Source: Thiosulfatimonas sediminis
GTDB lineage: Bacteria; Pseudomonadota; Gammaproteobacteria; Thiomicrospirales; Thiomicrospiraceae
Length of the DNA: 64,000 bases
NCBI RefSeq assembly: GCF_011398355.1
Contig: NZ_AP021889.1
Span: 1,798,001-1,862,000, forward strand
Direction: 5' to 3'
Under the pieces are notes generated by a model. The model saw only the letters and a program-made list of their open reading frames with translations. It made no database searches and was not told where the DNA came from. Of the stretch, positions 1 to 9,279 are shown one piece after another. Positions within the stretch are counted from its first letter, which is position 1; each line of letters opens with the position of its first letter. The position numbers and the translations under genes are program-made.

Positions 1-589
1 GCGCATCTTTAATTCGCTGATGCCCTTTAATTTCTTCTTCGCCAATATTGAGTAATCCCACGCGCGGCGTCGCATTACCATCCACCGCACTGGCAAGTAC
101 TGAACCCATTACAGCAAATTGCAATAGATTTTCGCCCGTACAACCGACATTCGCCCCCAAATCCAAAACATGCACATGGCCTTGCATTGTCGGCATAGAG
201 GTACAAATAGCCGGACGATCAATATCAGGAAGGGTTTTTAAGACAAATTTTGCCACCGCCATCAGCGCACCCGTATTACCGGCACTGACACAGGCTTGCG
301 CCTCATTCTCTTTCACCAAATTCAAGGCAATACGCATCGAGGACTGGCGTTTATTACGCAGCGCTTTAGAAGGAAGCTCATCCATATCAACCACTTGCTC
401 GGCATGAACCACAGTGATACGAGAAGAATCGTACTGATATCCGGCAAGAACTTGCTCTATTTCAGCTTGTTTACCGACAAGAATGACGTGAATGTCTGAG
501 AATTTTTTGAGTGCATCGATCGATGCCGGAACCGTGACCGCAAGACCGCGGTCACCGCCCATGGCGTCAATTGCTATATTGATAGCCAA
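1..589 (-). CDS. plsX: Phosphate acyltransferase PlsX (partial, C-terminus outside window)
   Basis: PlsX makes acyl-phosphate from acyl-ACP at the start of phospholipid synthesis in the cytoplasm. The reverse strand reads from a TTG start at 589 into IAIDAMGGDRG, the family's N-terminal signature, then SAGNTGALMA and a typical central sequence up to the window edge. No ATG lies in frame nearby, so TTG is the likely start. It follows rpmF with only 6 nt between them, the classic yceD-rpmF-plsX order of gammaproteobacteria, so it is probably cotranscribed with both. Confidence 0.95.
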   Translation of the reverse strand, partial: MAINIAIDAMGGDRGLAVTVPASIDALKKFSDIHVILVGKQAEIEQVLAGYQYDSSRITVVHAEQVVDMDELPSKALRNKRQSSMRIALNLVKENEAQACVSAGNTGALMAVAKFVLKTLPDIDRPAICTSMPTMQGHVHVLDLGANVGCTGENLLQFAVMGSVLASAVDGNATPRVGLLNIGEEEIKGHQRIKDA

Positions 590-595
590 GATAAA

Positions 596-772
596 TTACG
601 CCTTATCTTGTACGACTTTTTTACCTTTATAGTAACCGTCAGCAGTCACGTGGTGACGACGGTGTACTTCACCAGTAGTTGGATCTTGGGTTAGCGTAGT
701 TGCCGTTAGCGCATCGTGTGAACGACGCATACCACGCTTAGATGGGGTTTTACGATTTTGTTGAACAGCCAT
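596..772 (-). CDS. rpmF: 50S ribosomal protein L32
   Basis: A 58-residue basic protein starting [20 protein letters not shown], the conserved N-terminus of bacterial L32, and ending in [10 protein letters not shown]. It is a structural protein of the large ribosomal subunit. The cysteines of the zinc-binding L32 form are absent, as in other gammaproteobacterial L32. A strong AGGAGAG ribosome binding site precedes the ATG. It sits between yceD and plsX in the usual operon. Confidence 0.97.
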   Translation of the reverse strand: MAVQQNRKTPSKRGMRRSHDALTATTLTQDPTTGEVHRRHHVTADGYYKGKKVVQDKA

Positions 773-793
773 GATACTCTCCTAAATAAATAA

Positions 794-1333
794 TTACTTC
801 TTCAGTCCTTGTAAGGCAGCGAACGGATTCCTGCTTACCGGCTGAGACTCTTGCGAGTCGTTGGTCTCCGACTGCTGATTATCATATGTGTTTGTATAAG
901 CCAAAGAGCTATTTGGATCTACTGGCACCATCGGCACACAGAGTAACAACTCTTCTTCGACCAACTCGTGTAAAGAGAACTTCTCTTGCGTGAGTTCAAA
1001 CACTTCAATATCTTCAGGCAAATCATCAACCAGCGCCATCGTTTCGGTAAACACACCTCTGACTTCCGTATGAATCGGACATTCAAAATTACGTAACGAT
1101 CGTTGACACTGTAAATTCAATTCGGTTGCAAGCTGCATTTCAAACATAGGAAAACGAATAACCTTGTTGTAATAGAACTTGATATCAACCGTCACTTCTC
1201 GACTATCGTTTATATCCGTCGTAAGCAATTCGCCAAGACGCTTTAAACGCGAAAGTTTGACTGTGCCAACATAATGTTTATCATGTTTGACCGCATACAG
1301 TGGATCGATAAAATCGGGTAGCTTATTTAACAT
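794..1333 (-). CDS. yceD: YceD family protein (DUF177), 23S rRNA accumulation protein
   Basis: A 179-residue protein of the YceD/DUF177 family. In Escherichia coli and plants, members are needed for normal 23S rRNA accumulation. The sequence shows the typical central segment LNLQCQRSLRNFECPI and an acidic C-terminal third ending near NPFAALQGLKK. Length is normal. It is first in the yceD-rpmF-plsX operon; the next gene starts 22 nt downstream. Identification rests on the conserved segment and the gene order. Confidence 0.9.
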   Translation of the reverse strand: MLNKLPDFIDPLYAVKHDKHYVGTVKLSRLKRLGELLTTDINDSREVTVDIKFYYNKVIRFPMFEMQLATELNLQCQRSLRNFECPIHTEVRGVFTETMALVDDLPEDIEVFELTQEKFSLHELVEEELLLCVPMVPVDPNSSLAYTNTYDNQQSETNDSQESQPVSRNPFAALQGLKK

Positions 1334-1697
1334 AGGCGCGCATCATACCCACAAGCAGACATTAAGTCAAAAAATAACACACAAAAAAGAAGAGAAAATT
1401 TTGCTTTTTAAATCCCTCTTTTTAACCCTTAGATTGCGTCACTGGCATGTCACACTATGCCAAGGTCAAAAAGACTCTAAACAACCACTTTAAAAAACCC
1501 AAAATCAATAAAAAATAATCAATAAAAACAATAAATTAAAGATAAAAAATCAATAAAATATCATGATTCAAACCAGCGCAATCACACCAAGAAAAATGAC
1601 TTCGTCCACGGATAATTAAACGACCAAGCCATACTTAGCTAATGCATTTAATCACCCCAAAAAAACCTTTACCGACCCAGCCTCAAGGAGAAAAACT
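1334..1697. other. AT-rich intergenic region between divergent yceD and maf
   Basis: About 360 nt with no convincing gene. It must hold the promoters of the leftward yceD operon and of rightward maf. Long A/T runs (1480-1560) make any single -10 choice unreliable. No strong hairpin was seen. Confidence 0.5.
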
Positions 1698-2348
1698 ATG
1701 CAAGATACCCACCGGTTATCCACAAGACACCCACAACTTCTCCCACTCGTTCTGGCATCCACTTCGATCTACCGACAACAGATGCTTCAAAAACTTCAGC
1801 TCCCCTTTATGACTTGCAAACCCGAAGTCGATGAAGCGCCGCTTGCCAACGAGAGCACACAACAGATGGTACAACGGCTATCACTCGCCAAAGCCCTAGC
1901 CCCAGCCCCTGCTTTTCCAGACCATCTTATTATCGGCTCTGATCAAAGCGCGGTGTTAAATGACCATCCGCTCGGTAAACCACACACTTTTAGTAATGCG
2001 AAAGCCCAACTTCAAAGCTTTAGTGGCAAAACCATTACGTTCTACACTGGACTTGCGGTGGTCAATACCAAAACTGGCGACTACTACGAAAAATTAGATG
2101 TCACAAAAGTGGTCTTTCGCACACTGAGCGAACAAGTGATCGAAAACTACCTAACGATCGAACAACCATTAAAATGTGCGGGGAGTTTTAAATCAGAGGG
2201 ACTTGGCATCACTTTATTTGAACGCATCGAGTCACGCGACCCAAATGCGTTAATCGGCTTACCCTTAATCGCTTTAACGGACATATTTTATGAGATGGGC
2301 GTGGAACTGCCACTCGCACCGCAAAACACGCATAACGACACAGAATAA
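1698..2348 (+). CDS. Maf-like nucleotide pyrophosphatase
   Basis: A 216-residue Maf/Ham1-superfamily protein. Family members hydrolyse non-canonical nucleoside triphosphates or 7-methyl-GTP to monophosphates in the cytoplasm. The N-terminal LASTSIYRQQML matches the Maf phosphate-binding signature, followed by the acidic EVDEAP and later IIGSDQSAVL and FKSEGLGI motifs. A good AAGGAG lies 7 nt before the ATG. The 7-methyl-GTP type (YceF) is likely because of the neighbouring rluC and yceD, but the substrate cannot be proven from sequence. Confidence 0.9.
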   Translation: MQDTHRLSTRHPQLLPLVLASTSIYRQQMLQKLQLPFMTCKPEVDEAPLANESTQQMVQRLSLAKALAPAPAFPDHLIIGSDQSAVLNDHPLGKPHTFSNAKAQLQSFSGKTITFYTGLAVVNTKTGDYYEKLDVTKVVFRTLSEQVIENYLTIEQPLKCAGSFKSEGLGITLFERIESRDPNALIGLPLIALTDIFYEMGVELPLAPQNTHNDTE

Positions 2349-2354
2349 AATAAC

Positions 2355-3017
2355 TTAGGTATGTTGCATCAACCACGCATTTAGCTGCTGCAAATCATCC
2401 AATTGCGCGACGGGTTGAAAAACGTCCAGTTGATGCATTTGATGCACACCATGGCTTAGCGCAATACGATCCATACCAATAGCCTGCGCCATCTCCATAT
2501 CAAAGGTCGTATCGCCAATCATCACCGCATCTTCGACCGCAACTTGCAACACATCGAGAATCTGTTGTAGCATCAAGGGATCCGGCTTAGAAGCCGATTC
2601 AACCGGTGTTCGGGTGATATCAAAATAAACCCCAAAACCACACTCCGCCAACACTTGATTCAAACCCTTACGGCTTTTACCCGTGGCGATTGCCAACTTC
2701 ACACCCTGCTGTTTTAGATTAAGCAACAACGCCTCCGCGCCCGCAAACGGCAACATCTCAACCACACTGTCCTCCAAAAAAGACTGCGTATAAGCTTGTG
2801 CCATGCGCACCACCTGCCCTTCCTCTAAGTCCGGATAAAGCCCAAGAATCGCCTTATCCAAACTCAATCCAATAATCTGCTTATTAACGTCATCAGGCAA
2901 TACTGGCAAACCGCATTCAAGCGCCGCAATCTTAATCGCATCAACAATGCGCGCTTCCGAATTCATTAAGGTGCCATCCCAATCAAAGATAGCCAACTGG
3001 TATTTCTTCATTCTCAT
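2355..3017 (-). CDS. HAD-superfamily hydrolase, phosphoglycolate phosphatase-like
   Basis: A 220-residue HAD subfamily IA phosphatase. The nucleophile motif FDWDGTLMNSE lies near residues 11-21, motif II Thr in IATGKS near 113, and the distal acidic motif VMIGDTTFDMEMA near 165. A cap domain lies between motifs I and II. The substrate is not determined by sequence; the usual guesses are phosphoglycolate or sugar phosphates. It is 12 nt downstream of rluC, the same pairing seen in E. coli relatives, so it is probably cotranscribed. Start could also be the ATG two codons later. Confidence 0.88.
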   Translation of the reverse strand: MRMKKYQLAIFDWDGTLMNSEARIVDAIKIAALECGLPVLPDDVNKQIIGLSLDKAILGLYPDLEEGQVVRMAQAYTQSFLEDSVVEMLPFAGAEALLLNLKQQGVKLAIATGKSRKGLNQVLAECGFGVYFDITRTPVESASKPDPLMLQQILDVLQVAVEDAVMIGDTTFDMEMAQAIGMDRIALSHGVHQMHQLDVFQPVAQLDDLQQLNAWLMQHT

Positions 3018-3029
3018 TTCACTTTTCGG

Positions 3030-3980
3030 TTAACTTAATTCTTCAATCAAACGCTTAAAGTCCGACCACAAAGGCGCTTCAAAACGCATTGGCTGTTCAG
3101 TTACCGGATGAATAAACCCTAAAATATGCGCGTGCAGTGCCAACCGTTTCATTCCAACTTTTCGGTAACGCTTATTCACCTCGCGATCGCCATAACGATC
3201 ATCCCCAACCAAAGGACAACCTTGCGCCAAAGCGTGCACCCGTATTTGATGAGTACGTCCGGTTTTCAGACGAACCGCCATCAAGTCACAACCTTTTAGA
3301 TGCTGTTGCAGTTCAAAATAACTCAACGCAGACTTACCATCCTGAGCCACTTTTACATGCCATCCACCATCCTTTAGATGCTCTTTTTTTAACGGCAAAT
3401 CGACTTTTTGCAACCCTTTCGGCCACTGACCACTGACAATTGCCAGATAGCGTTTTTCAAACAAATCATCGCGCATCTGCTGATGCAGTGCTTTCAACAC
3501 TGACGCTTTTTTCGCAATCAATAGACAGCCGGAAGTATCACGATCAATACGATGGACCAACTCCAAACGTCGTGCCAGCGGACGCAAAGCTCGCAAGACC
3601 TCAATCAAACCAAACCGAATTCCGCCACCACCATGCACCGCAACACCAGATGGCTTATTAACCACAATCAAATCGTTATCTTCAAATAATATTGACTGCT
3701 CAATTTGTCGCAACTCATCGGCTGGAATTTCCGAGTTATCCAGCTTCTCCGGCTGCTCGATTCTCAATGGCGGTACGCGCACCACATCACCCGGCTGCAA
3801 ATGATCACTAACCTTACGACGCCCTTTGTTTACGCGCACTTCACCTTTGCGGATAATCCGATAAATCAATGCCTTAGGCGCTTTTCTAAAATGACGCATT
3901 AAGAAATTATCGAGGCGTTGACCACTATCCTCTTCACCGACGTCTAAAAACTGTACTTGCGTGTACGGCTGCTGCGTCAT
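3030..3980 (-). CDS. rluC: 23S rRNA pseudouridine synthase RluC
   Basis: Converts uridines 955, 2504 and 2580 of 23S rRNA to pseudouridine in E. coli. The protein has an N-terminal S4 RNA-binding domain (about residues 15-75, RLDNFLMRHF) and a RluA-type catalytic domain with HRIDRDTSGCLLIA, whose Asp is catalytic. It ends with the usual GRTHQIRVH region. I place the start at the ATG at 3980 because AGGAG lies 5-6 nt upstream; a GTG two codons earlier is possible. It neighbours rne divergently, as in enterobacteria. Confidence 0.94.
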   Translation of the reverse strand: MTQQPYTQVQFLDVGEEDSGQRLDNFLMRHFRKAPKALIYRIIRKGEVRVNKGRRKVSDHLQPGDVVRVPPLRIEQPEKLDNSEIPADELRQIEQSILFEDNDLIVVNKPSGVAVHGGGGIRFGLIEVLRALRPLARRLELVHRIDRDTSGCLLIAKKASVLKALHQQMRDDLFEKRYLAIVSGQWPKGLQKVDLPLKKEHLKDGGWHVKVAQDGKSALSYFELQQHLKGCDLMAVRLKTGRTHQIRVHALAQGCPLVGDDRYGDREVNKRYRKVGMKRLALHAHILGFIHPVTEQPMRFEAPLWSDFKRLIEELS

Positions 3981-4334
3981 CTCCACTCCTAAGTTACTGC
4001 GGTTTTAAACAAGCGCCTATTGTAACGATTTACGTTGATTCTGCGCGCTTTTCTGTAACCTTTAGGCAGCACAACAAACCACCCAGCACAACACCAAACA
4101 CGCCCATTATTTTGACCCAAAAAAGCCACTTATCCGCAAGTCATCGACAACTTATACACAGCTTTTTACACAAATAAAAAGATAGAGATTGCCAAGCCTG
4201 CATTCGGGTGATATATTTGCCAAGCTTTTAAAACCATAAGCATAACCGCTAAGGTTATTTTAAGAGTAGAAAGTGGCGAAATAGACTATAAAAGTTTATT
4301 ATTAAACCCTTAAAACTCAATTAAACACCCAATT

Positions 4335-4363
4335 TTTAACGCTTTTGTATTTAGTCTTATACT
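4335..4363 (+). promoter_or_regulatory. Candidate rne promoter
   Basis: TTTAAC (4335-4340) and TATACT (4358-4363) are separated by exactly 17 nt. This is the best sigma70-like pair between rluC and rne. It implies a leader of roughly 565 nt for rne. Inferred by eye only. Confidence 0.45.
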
Positions 4364-4934
4364 GCCAAATACCACTGCATTTTAAAACTGGAACATAGCA
4401 CCACGGACAGACGACTGTTCTGCTTTAAAGTATGCAAAGTTGTTGGACGCAGCGACTCCTAACTGGATCACCCTAAAAGTCATTCGCGTTTTTTCACGCC
4501 TGACCTGCAAAATCATAAACCGTTTTGTTTCTGATTGCTCTGGTTAAGACCCCCTAAGACGCCACAACAACCATACGAGCAGCGCGCGAAAACCGTTAAA
4601 AATCAAAGCTTTGCTTTGACGGCTAGAGCATAGGCACACAATAAACGATAAACAAAAAGATTGCTTCTGCTCGATACAAATTGTTACCCAATTGACAAAC
4701 TTGATACACGCAGCCGACCGCAACGTTGGCGAAAGAGATCGCTTAGCCCCTTGACCGGGCGGTTTTTTTACGGAATTTATCCACTAAACATCCGAAACTA
4801 AAAGCGAATCACGCAAGATGCATATTTCAGGTAACAAACCGCCTAGACACCCTTTGCAGCCAAAACTCGTCAGCATTTAGCAGAAAACCTGCCCTCTCGC
4901 TGTGTTCTCTTAGCCTCATAGTAAAGAGAAATTA
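4364..4934 (+). promoter_or_regulatory. Long 5' leader of rne (autoregulatory-type)
   Basis: About 570 nt with no open reading frame precede rne. In E. coli the rne leader is long and its hairpins mediate feedback control by RNase E itself. Here 4690-4775 contains GC-rich hairpin-forming stretches (CAACGTTGGCG, then GACCGGGCGG followed by seven T). That last element could also act as a terminator or attenuator. Equivalence to the known enterobacterial element is an inference from position. Confidence 0.45.
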
Positions 4935-7748
4935 ATGAAAAGAATGCTCATAAATGCCACCCAAAAAGAAGAGGTGCGCATTGCCTTAGTCGATGGTCAA
5001 ACACTGTATGATCTCGATGTCGAAACCCCATTGCACCAAAAGAAAAAAGCCAATATCTATAAAGGTAAAATCACCCGCATCGAGCCATCCCTAGAAGCCG
5101 CTTTCGTCGACTATGGTGCTGATCGTCACGGTTTTCTCCCTTTCAAAGAACTTGCAAGCGAATACTTCCCTGATCGCAAACCTGACTCTGGACGCGTCAC
5201 CATTAAAGATGTGTTAAAAGAGGGGCAAGAAATTATTGTCCAAGTTCAAAAAGAAGAACGCGGCAATAAAGGTGCCGCACTTACTACACAAATTACCCTC
5301 GCGGGCCCTTATGTCGTTATGATGCCAAACAACCCTAAAGCGGGTGGCATTTCTCGCCGCATTGAGGGAGACGACCGCAGCGATATCCGCGACACCTTGC
5401 GCGACCTAGAAACACCAGATGGTATGGGACTGATTATCCGTACCGCGGGTGTTGGTAAAAGCACGGATGAATTGCAATGGGGCGTTAATTACCTTGTCCA
5501 ACTTTGGCAGGCGATTACCAAAGCATCGGAAGAGCGTGCAGCACCTTTCTTGATTCATCAAGAGTCCGACATCGTGATTCTGGCAATCCGTGACTACTTA
5601 CGTCAGGACATCGGCGAAATCATTATCGACGATATGGAAACTTTCCATAAAGCGCGTGACTTCATTCAACACGTTATGCCGCAACAAGTCTATAAGGTTA
5701 AACCTTATCAAGATACCATTCCGCTGTTCACTCGTTTCCAGATTGAATCACAAATCGAATCCGCGTATCAGCGTGAAGTCACGCTTCCTTCTGGCGGCGC
5801 GATTGTTATCGACATCACTGAAGCCTTAACCGCGATTGACATTAACTCCAGTCGCGCAACCAAAGGCGGTGATATCGAAGAAACCGCTTTCAACACAAAC
5901 ATTGAAGCAGCCTGTGAAATTGCCCGTCAACTGCGCCTTCGTGACCTTGGTGGATTGGTGGTTATCGACTTTATCGATATGCACTCCACTAAACACCAAC
6001 GTGAAGTAGAAAACAAAATTCGCGATGCCGTTAAATCCGATCGAGCACGAGTACAAATTGGCAAAATCTCACGTTTTGGCCTATTGGAAATGTCACGTCA
6101 ACGTCTGCGCCCATCAATTGAAGAATCCACGCAAATTGTCTGTCCACGCTGTAGCGGTGTTGGGGTTATTCGCGGTGTATCTTCACTCGGCCTATCTATC
6201 TTGCGTCTGCTTGAAGAAGAGAGCATGAAAGAAAATACGCGCCGTGTAACCGTGCAGCTTCCGGTTGATGTCGCCACTTTTCTATTAAACGAAAAGCGCA
6301 ATCAAATCACCAAAATTGAAGACCGCCATAATATGCATGTTTTGATTGTGCCGAACGAGCACCTACAAACACCGCAGTACATTATGGAACGTACGCGCAT
6401 GAATGATGAAATTGAACATCATGCAAGCTACGAAAATAAAATTGAAATCATCCGCGAAGCCGAACTGCATAACGTCAATGAAACACCGCAAGCCAAAGAA
6501 GAACCTGCGGTTAAAAACATTACACCAAGCGCACCGCCACCAACCCCGGTTGAAGTAACCGCACAAACCCAAAACGGCGGCAATGAGGCCGCACCGAAGC
6601 CAGGACTCTTTACCCGTGTATGGCGCGCACTGTTTGGCAAAGCTGAAGAACCTGAAGAAACCAAACCACAAAATAAATCACGTAATAGCCGCCGCCGTAA
6701 TACCAATCGCGATGGCGAGGAACGTCGTCCAAATAACCCTCGTCGCGGCAACAGCCGTCGCCGTAATAGTCCTCGTGACGACACTCGTGATGGTGCGCAA
6801 ACCCCTAATGCACAACGTGATAACTCGCGCAACAACGCAAATAACGACACTGTGCCAACATCGGACGAGAACAATAGCACGAATCTGGAAGATGGCAATA
6901 AACGTCGTCGCAGTCGCCGCACGAACCGTGGTCGCCGTAATAAAACGGAAAATGGCGGTGAAGAACAAAACTTTGCACAAAACAATGACGAGTTTGAAAA
7001 CACAGCAGATCAAATCAGTGAGTTGGAAGTCAACGACAACAACGTAAACGAAGCCGTGAACGATGATGACGAACAACAAGACAATGGCAAAAAACCGCGT
7101 CAACGTCGCCGTAGTCGTTATAACAGCCGCAGCCAGTTTAACTCTCGTCGTCGTGCGCCGAAAGATGCGGAAAACCGTTCAATTCACTCACCTGCACCGC
7201 ATTTAATCAATGCCGATGGAGAGATAATTGAAGCCGTAACTCAAGCTGAAAACACACAAAATGACACCGAGGTTGCAGACGCAACACCGCCGGTTTCTGA
7301 AACGGTTCAAGCAATCGACGAGTTCACAAACACGACTTTAGCGACCACTGCAGCACCGGAACAAAGCATCTACGAGGCAAACACTTCCAGTGGTGATTCG
7401 CAAACCATTTCGGTCGAGCCAACAGAAAATGCGTCTGACGCACAGCGTGCTCAAGTCGAATTACCTCTTGAACCGATTGCGGAACCGGTACTCGACGTCA
7501 TCAAAGATGCGGATGCGAATGACAACGCATCAGGCGTCACGCCAACTGAGTCAATAACTGAATCAATGGTTGTTGACATCGCGAAAGAGACGGCCGATGA
7601 GCAGATTGCCGCAGCAGAACAATCGCTAAACGAGCAATCCGAAACCACTGACCCGGTTGAAACCTTGATCACTCCTGCGAATGACGCCGTTGACGCGACA
7701 GAAGCAGAGAAACAAGACTCGGAAAGACGAGAAACACCGAAAGTCTAA
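4935..7748 (+). CDS. rne: Ribonuclease E
   Basis: The endonuclease that organises the RNA degradosome and processes rRNA and tRNA. The catalytic half has [13 protein letters not shown] at the N-terminus, an S1 domain (about 38-120), metal-binding Asp residues near 301 (AIDINSSR) and 344 (VVIDFIDM), and the zinc-link CPRCSGVG near 402. The C-terminal half (about 500-937) is low complexity: an Arg-rich RNA-binding stretch (580-730) followed by a very acidic tail. No obvious enolase or PNPase microdomain could be recognised. The length of 937 is within the family range. Confidence 0.97.
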   Translation: MKRMLINATQKEEVRIALVDGQTLYDLDVETPLHQKKKANIYKGKITRIEPSLEAAFVDYGADRHGFLPFKELASEYFPDRKPDSGRVTIKDVLKEGQEIIVQVQKEERGNKGAALTTQITLAGPYVVMMPNNPKAGGISRRIEGDDRSDIRDTLRDLETPDGMGLIIRTAGVGKSTDELQWGVNYLVQLWQAITKASEERAAPFLIHQESDIVILAIRDYLRQDIGEIIIDDMETFHKARDFIQHVMPQQVYKVKPYQDTIPLFTRFQIESQIESAYQREVTLPSGGAIVIDITEALTAIDINSSRATKGGDIEETAFNTNIEAACEIARQLRLRDLGGLVVIDFIDMHSTKHQREVENKIRDAVKSDRARVQIGKISRFGLLEMSRQRLRPSIEESTQIVCPRCSGVGVIRGVSSLGLSILRLLEEESMKENTRRVTVQLPVDVATFLLNEKRNQITKIEDRHNMHVLIVPNEHLQTPQYIMERTRMNDEIEHHASYENKIEIIREAELHNVNETPQAKEEPAVKNITPSAPPPTPVEVTAQTQNGGNEAAPKPGLFTRVWRALFGKAEEPEETKPQNKSRNSRRRNTNRDGEERRPNNPRRGNSRRRNSPRDDTRDGAQTPNAQRDNSRNNANNDTVPTSDENNSTNLEDGNKRRRSRRTNRGRRNKTENGGEEQNFAQNNDEFENTADQISELEVNDNNVNEAVNDDDEQQDNGKKPRQRRRSRYNSRSQFNSRRRAPKDAENRSIHSPAPHLINADGEIIEAVTQAENTQNDTEVADATPPVSETVQAIDEFTNTTLATTAAPEQSIYEANTSSGDSQTISVEPTENASDAQRAQVELPLEPIAEPVLDVIKDADANDNASGVTPTESITESMVVDIAKETADEQIAAAEQSLNEQSETTDPVETLITPANDAVDATEAEKQDSERRETPKV

Positions 7749-7788
7749 AGGCACCAAAACACGGATTGTCAAACTGATAATCCTCAAA

Positions 7789-7832
7789 CAACAACGCCCG
7801 AATACGGTAATCGTGTTCGGGCGTTGTTGTTT
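7789..7832 (+). terminator. Terminator of rne (bidirectional)
   Basis: Perfect stem ACAACGCCCGAA/TTCGGGCGTTGT with a short loop, followed by TTTC on the plus strand and flanked by A-rich sequence, so it can serve both rne and the convergent phosphatase gene. Confidence 0.85.
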
Positions 7833-7843
7833 CTACAATTGAA

Positions 7844-8332
7844 TCATTTTAAAAAATGGGTTTTCTTAATCTGCGCCAATAAGCCATTGGATGCCGATTG
7901 CACCATATCAAAAACATAATCAAAACCATCCGGCCCACCATAATACGGATCCGGCACTTCGGTCTCAGTAAAATCTTCACTGAACTGCAAAAACATATGA
8001 ATCTTCTCGCGATGTTCTGGCAAAGCCATCTCATATAAGTTGCGATAGTTAGAATTATCCATTGCCAACACATAGTCATATTGATAAAAATCGCCAAAGT
8101 CCACTTGCCGCGCACGCAAATCCCGCATAGCAATACCACGGGCTTCCGCCACTTGAGTCGCTCGCTTATCTGGTGGATTACCCACGTGCCACGCCCCTGT
8201 TCCTGCAGAATCAACTTCGATCTGTTGTGCCAGCCCCTGATCTTTAACCAATTGACGAAAAACCGCGTGCGCCGTCGGCGAGCGGCAAATATTGCCTAAA
8301 CAGACAAATAATACCGAGACCTTTTTTGCCAT
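7844..8332 (-). CDS. Low-molecular-weight protein tyrosine phosphatase
   Basis: A cytoplasmic phosphatase of the LMW-PTP family. The P-loop FVCLGNICRSP (Cys nucleophile, Arg phosphate ligand) lies near residues 7-17 and the DPYYGG segment with the general-acid Asp lies near residue 130. Length of 162 matches the family. I prefer the MAKKVSVLFV start at 8332 over the ATG five codons upstream. No capsule or tyrosine-kinase genes lie nearby, so a housekeeping role is as likely as a polysaccharide one. Confidence 0.92.
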   Translation of the reverse strand: MAKKVSVLFVCLGNICRSPTAHAVFRQLVKDQGLAQQIEVDSAGTGAWHVGNPPDKRATQVAEARGIAMRDLRARQVDFGDFYQYDYVLAMDNSNYRNLYEMALPEHREKIHMFLQFSEDFTETEVPDPYYGGPDGFDYVFDMVQSASNGLLAQIKKTHFLK

Positions 8333-8389
8333 CTTCTGTCTTCTCATGTTTTAAAATAAGCGCCTTAGTTTACAAGGCCATGGTGAAAA

Positions 8390-9094
8390 ATGCACCCGTA
8401 TCTACGTCCGCCAGCAGCGGTTTTAAAACCTTTTACTTATGATCCAAATTGGGTTGTGTACGCCGATGACGAGATATTGATTGTCAATAAACCCAGTGGT
8501 CTACTGTCCGTACCTGGGCGCGGCGACGATAAACAAGAATGCTTATTAAGCCATCTTCACAACACTTACCCGGATGCGCTGATTGTGCATCGTTTAGATA
8601 TGGACACTTCCGGCTTAATGGTGCTGGCGCGTAACAAAGCAGCACATCGTGACCTCAGCAGACAGTTTCAAGACCGCAAGACCGCAAAACGCTATCAGGC
8701 TCTTTGCTCAGGCATTATTAGTCAAAACAGCGGCCAAATCGCCCTTCCAATGCGTTGTGATTGGGAGCGCCGTCCGCTGCAAATGGTCGATTTTTTGCTC
8801 GGTAAAGGCGCCCATACTCAGTGGCGCCTACTCAAGCAATACACTCATTATTTTAGTGTTGAACTAACCCCTACCACAGGACGTTCACATCAATTACGTT
8901 TACATATGCAGATGCTCGGTCATCCGATTTTAGGTGACAATTTATATGCAGACCATTATGCACTGCATCAAGCGCCTCGCCTCTGTCTGCACGCCGAATA
9001 CTTAGGTTTTACCCACCCAAGCAGACAGCGATGGCTTGAATTTTCGATTGCCGCCGACTTTGCCATTCCAAACACAATCCGCACGACAGCCTAA
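8390..9094 (+). CDS. rluA: Dual-specificity 23S rRNA U746 / tRNA U32 pseudouridine synthase RluA
   Basis: A 234-residue RluA-family enzyme without an S4 domain, which separates it from RluC/RluD. The catalytic motif HRLDMDTSGLMVLA is near residues 66-79 and GRSHQLRLHM near 165. The short length and absence of S4 fit RluA proper; target specificity is inferred from that architecture. It is divergent from the phosphatase gene, with 57 nt between the chosen starts. Confidence 0.88.
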   Translation: MHPYLRPPAAVLKPFTYDPNWVVYADDEILIVNKPSGLLSVPGRGDDKQECLLSHLHNTYPDALIVHRLDMDTSGLMVLARNKAAHRDLSRQFQDRKTAKRYQALCSGIISQNSGQIALPMRCDWERRPLQMVDFLLGKGAHTQWRLLKQYTHYFSVELTPTTGRSHQLRLHMQMLGHPILGDNLYADHYALHQAPRLCLHAEYLGFTHPSRQRWLEFSIAADFAIPNTIRTTA

Positions 9095-9170
9095 AGTCTC
9101 AACCAAACCCGCCGTTAAGTAAATGCAGATGGCATGTTAAATGCTTTGCCTGATAACAATACAAAAATAC

Positions 9171-9199
9171 TTGACACAAAACAGTTAAGCGCCTTTTAG
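9171..9199 (+). promoter_or_regulatory. Candidate promoter for the acidic repeat protein operon
   Basis: A perfect TTGACA (9171-9176) and TTTTAG (9194-9199) with a 17-nt spacer lie about 80 nt upstream of the 9280 start. Confidence 0.45.
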
Positions 9200-9279
9200 A
9201 TGGATTGTGCAGTGGTGAGAGTTACGTAAACTGCATAAGATAACGACACAATCCGGCGATAGATTACGGGAAAATAGCT

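Noticed and set aside
6363-7103. Several frames antisense to or overlapping rne's C-terminal half
   Set aside because: Low-complexity Arg-rich sequence of rne creates long open frames; none has a ribosome site.
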